From Paludibacteraceae bacterium (lineage in GTDB: Bacteria; Bacteroidota; Bacteroidia; Bacteroidales; Paludibacteraceae), in the NCBI GenBank assembly GCA_017509715.1, contig JAFWOU010000023.1:116128-180127 (forward strand): a stretch of 64,000 nucleotides of DNA, given 5' to 3'. A program made the position numbers and the translations under genes. A model generated the notes under the pieces. That model had not been told where the DNA came from. It saw only the letters and a program-made list of their open reading frames with translations, and searched no databases. Positions 58,927-64,000 of this stretch are shown here, piece by piece. How positions within the stretch are numbered: position 1 is the first letter of the stretch; the number at the start of each line of letters is the position of its first letter.

Positions 58927-60010
58927 GATAGAAGGCCTGGAGGCTAAGTTCCACGAAGTCAGCCTACTCATCACCGACCCGGCTGTCATAGCCGATCAGG
59001 CGCGTTACGTGCGTCTCAACCGTGAGTACCGCACCCTGGAGCAGGTATTGGCTGTCACCGAACGCTACAAAAATGCCGTCCATAACCTGGAAGATGCCAA
59101 GCAGGTCTTCCACAACGAGTCCGATCCCGAACTGCGCGAGATGGCGCGGGCTGAGATAGACGAACTCGAACCCCAGATACCCGCCCTGGAAGAGGAAGTT
59201 AAACTCCAACTCCTACCCAAAGATCCCGAAGATGCCAAGAACGTCGTTATGGAGATTCGCGGCGGTACCGGTGGCGACGAGGCCTCGCTCTTTGCCGGCG
59301 ACCTCTTCCGTATGTACACCAAGTACTTCGAACTGCGCGGTTTCCACTATACCGTCTCGTCCTTTACCGAAGGTGCCGTAGGCGGTTACAAAGAGATCAT
59401 CTTCAACGTCACGGGCGAGAACGTATATGGCACGCTCAAGTACGAGTCGGGTGTGCATCGCGTGCAACGCGTACCCGTCACCGAGACCCAGGGACGTGTC
59501 CATACCTCGGCGGCTACCGTAGCCGTATTGCCCGAAGCCGATGAGTTTGAGGTGCATATCAACGAGGGTGAAATCAAGTGGGAGACCTTCCGTTCCGGTG
59601 GTGCCGGAGGCCAGAATGTCAACAAGGTGGAGTCCGGCGTACGTCTGCGTTACAACTGGCGCAACCCCAATACGGGCGAGGTGCAGGAGATACTCATCGA
59701 GTGTACCGAGACGCGCGACCAGCCCAAGAACAAAGAGCGCGCCCTCTCGCGTCTGCGTACCCAGATCTACGACAAGGAGCATCAGAAATATATCGACGAC
59801 ATCGCTTCGCGACGCAAGACCATGGTCTCCACCGGCGACCGCTCCGCTAAGATCCGTACCTACAACTATCCCCAGGGACGTATCACCGACCACCGTATCG
59901 GTTATACCGTCTACAACCTGCCGGCCTTTATGGACGGTGATATCCAGGGCGTTATCGATGCGCTGCAAGTAGCCGAGAATGCTGAACGACTCAAAGAATC
60001 CGAACTCTAA
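58910..60010 (+). CDS. prfA: peptide chain release factor 1
   Basis: 366 residues. The GGQ loop is in FRSGGAGGQNVNKVESGVR; the decoding loop region precedes it. Recognises UAA/UAG. The ATG at 58910 lies inside folD; the stop shares a base with the rsmE ATG (TAATG). Confidence 0.95.
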   Translation: MNILDKIEGLEAKFHEVSLLITDPAVIADQARYVRLNREYRTLEQVLAVTERYKNAVHNLEDAKQVFHNESDPELREMARAEIDELEPQIPALEEEVKLQLLPKDPEDAKNVVMEIRGGTGGDEASLFAGDLFRMYTKYFELRGFHYTVSSFTEGAVGGYKEIIFNVTGENVYGTLKYESGVHRVQRVPVTETQGRVHTSAATVAVLPEADEFEVHINEGEIKWETFRSGGAGGQNVNKVESGVRLRYNWRNPNTGEVQEILIECTETRDQPKNKERALSRLRTQIYDKEHQKYIDDIASRRKTMVSTGDRSAKIRTYNYPQGRITDHRIGYTVYNLPAFMDGDIQGVIDALQVAENAERLKESEL

Positions 60011-60735
60011 TGGAACTCTTCTACGCACCCGACATACTATCTGCACAATGCCTGCCCGAGGAGGAGTCTGCGCATTGTGTGCGTGTGCTGCGGCATACGG
60101 TGGGTGACGTGCTGACCGTCACCGACGGCCTGGGTATGCTATACGAAGCGCGTATCCTCAATCCGCACCCCAAACATTGCGAATTGGAAATCATCTCCTC
60201 CGCTCGGCAAGCTAAACATCATAGCGGCGTAGTCCATATTGTGATTGCGCCCACCAAGAATATCGATCGCCTTGAGTGGGCACTCGAAAAATGTACCGAG
60301 ATAGGTGCCGACCGCTTTACACCCCTGCTTTGCCGCTTCTCCGAACGCAAAAACCTGCGTCAGGACCGCCTGGAGAAGGTTATTCTCTCGGCGGCTAAGC
60401 AGTCGCTCACGGCCTATCTGCCCCAGCTCGATCCGCTCACTGACTGCTCCGACTTTATCCGCTCATGCTCAGCCGATTATAAATTCATAGCACATTGTTA
60501 TAGGGAAAGCGAACGGGTATTGCTGCGTGATGCTATCAATGCTATTCGCAGCAATTCCGACATCCAAAACGCCACATTCTGCGTGCTGATTGGTCCCGAA
60601 GGCGATTTCTCGCCCGAAGAGGTGCAGTTGGCGCTCCAAAATGGCTTCCAACCTGTCCTCTTAGGCAATGCCCGTCTGCGTACCGAGACCGCCGGCGTGG
60701 TAGCGTGTCATACTATCGTTTGTCTGAATGATTGA
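60010..60735 (+). CDS. rsmE: 16S rRNA (uracil1498-N3)-methyltransferase
   Basis: 241 residues. SPOUT-fold enzyme with the knotted motifs IVIAPTKNIDRLEWALEKCTEIGADRF in pieces, LIGPEGDFSPEEV and LRTETAGVVA. N-terminal PUA-like part (ESAHCVRVLRHTVGDVLTVTDG). Overlaps the PAP2 gene by 8 nt. Confidence 0.95.
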   Translation: MELFYAPDILSAQCLPEEESAHCVRVLRHTVGDVLTVTDGLGMLYEARILNPHPKHCELEIISSARQAKHHSGVVHIVIAPTKNIDRLEWALEKCTEIGADRFTPLLCRFSERKNLRQDRLEKVILSAAKQSLTAYLPQLDPLTDCSDFIRSCSADYKFIAHCYRESERVLLRDAINAIRSNSDIQNATFCVLIGPEGDFSPEEVQLALQNGFQPVLLGNARLRTETAGVVACHTIVCLND

Positions 60736-61306
60736 TATCCTGCAAATAGACGCTGACCTCCTGCTTTGGATCAATGGTCATCATGCTCCATGGGCGGATA
60801 CGCTGATGTGGACCGTCTCGCGTGCCACCACCTGGATACCCCTCTATGCCCTGCTCGTCTATCTGCTTTGGCACCGCTTCGGGTGGCGTCGTACCATCGT
60901 CTATTTCCTGGCGATCGTCATTGCTATAGGCCTTTCCGACTATATCTCCAGCGGACTTATCAAACCCCTCGTCTGCCGGCTGCGCCCTACGCATGAACCT
61001 ATGATTCAGCCGTTTATCCATCTGGTGAACGGTTATACGGGTGGCCTCTACGGCTTCGTTAGTTCCCATGCCGCCAACACCGCGGCATGTGCCCTGCTGT
61101 TCTCCTTATTCTATCGTGATCGGCTCATGGCGGCCGTCATGACGTTATACGTACTGCTCAACTGCTATTCCCGCATGTATCTCGGTGTGCATTACCCCGG
61201 CGATATACTCGGCGGACTGATAGTAGGTTGTGCTATATCCGGTTTGCTATATGTCTTGGTCGTACGCAATATGGATCGCGCGAAGGCTCTACTACGCCGA
61301 GGATAA
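60728..61306 (+). CDS. PAP2 family membrane phosphatase
   Basis: 192 residues, five to six membrane segments. All three PAP2 signatures are clear: KPLVCRLRP, GFVSSHAANTA and SRMYLGVHYPGD. Likely dephosphorylates undecaprenyl pyrophosphate or a phospholipid head group at the periplasmic face. Overlaps the next gene by 56 nt. Confidence 0.92.
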   Translation: MIDILQIDADLLLWINGHHAPWADTLMWTVSRATTWIPLYALLVYLLWHRFGWRRTIVYFLAIVIAIGLSDYISSGLIKPLVCRLRPTHEPMIQPFIHLVNGYTGGLYGFVSSHAANTAACALLFSLFYRDRLMAAVMTLYVLLNCYSRMYLGVHYPGDILGGLIVGCAISGLLYVLVVRNMDRAKALLRRG

Positions 61307-62480
61307 GCGCAGTCGCTCCTCCCGCCCTGCGATACGTGTCGCCCTGGCGGGTATAGCTATAGGTGTCATGGTGATGCTTATCACCCTTTGCGTTGTTATA
61401 GGCTTCAAGCGAACCATCACCGACCAGGTGGCCGGCTTTGGTGCCCATGTGCAGATCGTCAATTTCGATAACAACAACACCTACGAGATGCTTCCCATCT
61501 CGTTCTCCGATACCTTGCTTTCCCAAATCCGCGATCTGCCATATATGGCAGATCTTAAGCCGTTTATCACCAAGCCGGGTATTGCCAAAACCGACGATGC
61601 CTTCCTCGGCATCGTGCTCAAGTCGGTCGAGCCGGACGACTATGTCGCCTCGCGACTGGTGGAGGGAACGATGCCGGCAGATGATAAGCAGGTACTGATA
61701 TCCGCTGCCCAGGCTTCTTCGCTCGGTCTGCATACCGCCGATGATCTCTTCTGCTATTTCATAGAGGATGATAATGTGCGGGTGCGTAAATTCCGGATTT
61801 CGGGAATCTACCGCACAGGCTTCACCGATTTTGATCAACTCTTCATGTGGTGCCGCCGTCCGGTGCTGACCGCCCTCAACGGTTGGGATGCCGATCAGTA
61901 CTCCGGCCTGCAGATCATGGCCGACGATCCGCGTCATATAGACGCCGTCGCCGAATCGCTCTATGATGTCGTCTTCAATCGCTTCGACCGGAACGAGAGT
62001 GCCTATTACATCCAGACCATACGCGATCTCAATCCTCAGATATTCTCCTGGCTCGACCTGCTCGACATGAATGTGGTCGTAATACTCATCCTAATGCTCT
62101 GTGTATCAGGATTTAGTATTATAGCCGGACTGGTTATCCTTATCCTGGAAGCGATTCAGTTTGTGGGTGTCATGAAGGCCCTTGGGTCCGACAACCACTT
62201 CCTGCGCCGCATCTTCCTGGCTCAGGCCTCGATGCTGGTCTTCCGGGGCATGCTGTGGGGCAACCTGCTCGGTCTCGGACTTTGTGCCATCCAGTATTTT
62301 ACGCACCTCGTACCGCTGGATGCCGCTACCTACTACGTGAATGCCGTACCCGTGGTATTCCCCTGGCTGTGGCTCGTGCTGCTCAACGTGGCTGTATTCG
62401 CTATCTCCTTCTTAATCATGCTGTTGCCCTCGCTGATCGTCTCGCGTATCAGTCCTGCACGCGTTATGCACTTCGAGTAA
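61251..62480 (+). CDS. LolC/LolE-like ABC transporter permease (FtsX/MacB type)
   Basis: 409 residues from the ATG at 61251. N-terminal RPAIRVALAGIAIGVMVMLITLCVVIGFKRTI is the first membrane helix of the lipoprotein-release permease group; a periplasmic domain follows, then three C-terminal helices (VVVILILMLCVSGFSIIAGLVILILE, MLWGNLLGLGLCAIQYF, WLWLVLLNVAVFAISFLIMLLPSLIVSRISPARVMHFE in pieces). The ATPase partner is not adjacent. Lipoprotein release is the likely role. Confidence 0.88.
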   Translation: MSWSYAIWIARRLYYAEDKRSRSSRPAIRVALAGIAIGVMVMLITLCVVIGFKRTITDQVAGFGAHVQIVNFDNNNTYEMLPISFSDTLLSQIRDLPYMADLKPFITKPGIAKTDDAFLGIVLKSVEPDDYVASRLVEGTMPADDKQVLISAAQASSLGLHTADDLFCYFIEDDNVRVRKFRISGIYRTGFTDFDQLFMWCRRPVLTALNGWDADQYSGLQIMADDPRHIDAVAESLYDVVFNRFDRNESAYYIQTIRDLNPQIFSWLDLLDMNVVVILILMLCVSGFSIIAGLVILILEAIQFVGVMKALGSDNHFLRRIFLAQASMLVFRGMLWGNLLGLGLCAIQYFTHLVPLDAATYYVNAVPVVFPWLWLVLLNVAVFAISFLIMLLPSLIVSRISPARVMHFE

Positions 62481-62481
62481 T

Positions 62482-63441
62482 ATGCAGTTCCTCACCCCCG
62501 TTCATATTGCCCCTGCCGAGCGTCCCATCACCTACGACGACCGCCTGCTCTTCCTGGGGTCCTGCTTTGCAGATGCCGTTTCGGCCTGCATGGCTACCTA
62601 CTATTTCCGCCTGACGGCCAATCCCTTCGGTACGCTCTATAATCCGCTCTCTATAGCCCGGGCGATGCAATTGCAGGAGGTGCCCGAACTCGTAGAGTGG
62701 GGTGGTCTCTACCATTCCATGGCGCACCATGGTGATTTCTCCTCTCCGTCCCGTGAGCAGACCTATGCCCGCTGTGCAGAGAGTATCCGCCTGATGCAGA
62801 GCGCGTTGGCCGAAGCTACGGTGGTATGCGTCACCTTTGGAACGGCCTGGGTGTATGAAATGTCCACCGACCATTCGCCATTCGCCAATAGCCATTCGCC
62901 ATTAATAGTGGCCAACTGCCATAAGATGCCAGCATCGCGTTTTACGCGTCGTCGCCTCACGGTTGAGGAGATCGTAGCGGCCTGGCAACCCATTCTGGAG
63001 GCTTATCCCGACAAGCAGTTTATCTTCACCGTCTCGCCTATCCGCCATCTCAAGGATGGTCTGCATGAGAACCAACTCTCCAAAGCCATGCTCCTGCAAG
63101 CAGTCGATCGTCTATGTTCTATCAGCGAAGCGGTCTATACTCCATCAGCGCAGCGGTCTTATTTCCCTGCATTCGAAATAATGCTTGACGAACTGCGTGA
63201 CTATCGTTTCTATGCCGAGGATATGATCCATCCCTCCGATCAGGCGGTGCGTTATATCTTCCGGCGCTTCGTAGATGCATACTGTTCCGATGCAACAAAA
63301 GCCGATATGCAGACCCTTCATCAGCTCTATTTGGATCGTCAGCACCGCTTTTTGCACCCCGATTCACCCGAAGCAGCCGCTTTTCGAGCTCGTATGGAGC
63401 AAAAATCGGTCTCGCTACGCACCCGCTTCCCCTGGATTTAA
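62482..63441 (+). CDS. GSCFA domain protein
   Basis: 319 residues. SGNH-like hydrolase family named for its GSCFA motif, here FLGSCFADAV; also TFGTAWVY, CHKMPASRFTRR, FTVSPIRHLKDG and ELRDYRFYAEDMIHPSD with the catalytic His. Two loops carry word-repeat inserts: HSPFANSHSPLIV (62871-62902) and EAVYTPSAQRSY (63128-63162). Substrate unknown, perhaps an acyl or glycan ester. Confidence 0.88.
   Translation: MQFLTPVHIAPAERPITYDDRLLFLGSCFADAVSACMATYYFRLTANPFGTLYNPLSIARAMQLQEVPELVEWGGLYHSMAHHGDFSSPSREQTYARCAESIRLMQSALAEATVVCVTFGTAWVYEMSTDHSPFANSHSPLIVANCHKMPASRFTRRRLTVEEIVAAWQPILEAYPDKQFIFTVSPIRHLKDGLHENQLSKAMLLQAVDRLCSISEAVYTPSAQRSYFPAFEIMLDELRDYRFYAEDMIHPSDQAVRYIFRRFVDAYCSDATKADMQTLHQLYLDRQHRFLHPDSPEAAAFRARMEQKSVSLRTRFPWI
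62871..62902. repeat. CCATTCG word repeat inside GSCFA gene
   Basis: CCATTCGCCATTCGCCAATA GCCATTCGCCAT, in frame. Same word as the intergenic array at 3417-3450. Confidence 0.85.
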
Positions 63442-63471
63442 CAAAAATCCGGCTATCTGGCGGCTTTTTTC

Positions 63472-63522
63472 TTTCGACTTTCCGCTTTTGTCTTTTGTCT
63501 TTTGACTTTCGACTTTCGACTA
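63472..63522. repeat. GACTTTCG / GTCTTTT word array
   Basis: TCGACTTTCCGCTTTTGTCT TTTGTCTTTTGACTTTCGAC TTTCGACTATA between GSCFA and the rRNA promoters. The 529-nt gap 63442-63970 otherwise holds the rRNA promoters and leader. Confidence 0.8.
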
Positions 63523-63600
63523 TAATATATATAAGGTACGCGCGCGCACGCGTATTGAGGCAGCTTCTGCAAAAAAAATGCAAAAAAAATGCAAAAAAAT

Positions 63601-63631
63601 TTGTGTATTTCAAAAAAAAGCAGTACCTTTG
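63601..63631 (+). promoter_or_regulatory. rRNA operon promoter P1
   Basis: TTG at 63601-63603, 20-nt spacer TGTATTTCAAAAAAAAGCAG, TACCTTTG at 63624-63631. Upstream are three AAAAAAATGC blocks at 10-11 bp spacing that look like an UP element. Confidence 0.9.
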
Positions 63632-63746
63632 CACCCGTTTTCGCCCTCTTGCTTTACAGAGCGCTGTGAGGCTAAAAAAGACGAAAAAAACCGGGTGTTG
63701 ATTTTCAGCGACTTACAAAGAAAATGCAAAAAAAATGCAGAAAAAT

Positions 63747-63777
63747 TTGTGTATGTCAAAAAAAAGCAGTAATTTTG
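63747..63777 (+). promoter_or_regulatory. rRNA operon promoter P2
   Basis: TTG at 63747-63749, 20-nt spacer TGTATGTCAAAAAAAAGCAG, TAATTTTG at 63770-63777. With its AAAATGC blocks and GCACCCG start region it is a near copy of P1, 146 nt upstream. Confidence 0.9.
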
Positions 63778-63815
63778 CACCCGCTTTCGCTCCAAAAACG
63801 GAGGGCAAGCAAAAA

Positions 63816-63841
63816 ATGATCCTTGAAAGATTGATCAATCA
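63816..63841 (+). other. rRNA leader hairpin
   Basis: CTTGAAAGATTGATCAATCA AG forms a stem around the palindrome GATTGATCAATC early in the rRNA leader; it may be part of processing or antitermination signals. Confidence 0.45.
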
Positions 63842-63969
63842 AGATGTAGTACAAGAACGAGAATACGAACTGTTGGTGGTTTCGGCCACGAGCAGTTTTA
63901 GAAAAATTTGTTCCCGAAGATTCTGTACACTCAATAAGTTATTCTGAGCTACGATTTAATTATTATTTT

Positions 63970-64000
63970 ACAACGAAGAGTTTGATCCTGGCTCAGGATG
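63970..64000 (+). rRNA. 16S ribosomal RNA, 5' end (partial)
   Basis: AGAGTTTGATCCTGGCTCAG at 63978-63997 is the universal bacterial 16S start (27F site). The mature end is placed near 63970 by comparison with Bacteroidales genes; the gene runs off the window. Confidence 0.95.

Noticed and set aside
63442..63970. tRNA genes before the rRNA operon
   Set aside because: No cloverleaf or CCA-end pattern found; only word repeats, promoters and leader.

Overview
The window comes from a Bacteroidales chromosome, probably an uncultured Paludibacteraceae/Porphyromonadaceae-type lineage. Evidence: families found in this order such as DUF4292, DUF4301, DUF4494, a PUR-alpha-like DUF3276 protein, the long NusB, GSCFA, the Lnb-type DUF4105 protein, a giant surface protein with a T9SS-like C-terminus, and promoters of the Bacteroidota TTG-N20-TAnnTTTG type. 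Most of it is compact housekeeping DNA with overlapping stop/start codons.

Layout. 1-4.8 kb (minus strand): FKBP lipoprotein, EnvC-like LytM protein, DUF4292 lipoprotein, TPR protein, dut, lipid kinase. 4.9-7.3 kb: DUF4301 (+) facing a BspA-like LRR protein (-). 7.4-15.8 kb (+): mnmE, yicC, gmk, nadD, a small HTH-like protein, two related outer-membrane barrels, apbE and a large exported protein. 15.9-18.3 kb: bamD-rpoZ-coaBC, converging on DUF3276. 18.8-30.7 kb is accessory: a GNAT cassette between direct repeats, a short membrane-anchored protein, a 2471-residue surface protein, a restriction-endonuclease remnant and two four-helix-bundle-suffix paralogues embedded in unusually dense short-word repeats. 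30.7-42.5 kb (+): nusB, yajC, ybbR, DegT aminotransferase, rpoN, a PAP2-like membrane protein, Lnb-like DUF4105, phosphatase, DUF4494, a probable glycine-lipid pair (glsA/glsB) and a PLP-binding protein fused to a HAD phosphatase. 42.6-50.5 kb (-): WG-repeat lipoprotein, barrel, and the dnaE-folC-prmA operon. 50.6-54.4 kb: glycosyltransferase, helical protein, PagL-like barrel. 54.4-56.2 kb is a second accessory island with two homologous hairpin trains around an AT-rich membrane gene, then a 22-bp repeat array. 56.2-63.4 kb (+): ffh, folD, prfA, rsmE, PAP2, LolC/E-like permease, GSCFA. The window ends in an rRNA operon: two duplicated promoters and the first bases of 16S rRNA.

Three things stand out. 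(1) Twenty promoters share a fixed 20-nt spacer with a conserved interior, some as interlocked divergent pairs. (2) Operon junctions are filled with near-tandem 7-9 bp words, and the same words occur in frame inside coding genes (nadD, dnaE, the PLPBP-HAD fusion, the PagL-like gene, GSCFA); the densest region surrounds the two four-helix-suffix genes, which belong to the IVS/Avd-like superfamily. (3) Three accessory genes or cassettes are each bracketed by a different direct repeat. No tRNA, CRISPR array, transposase, integrase or reverse transcriptase was recognised.
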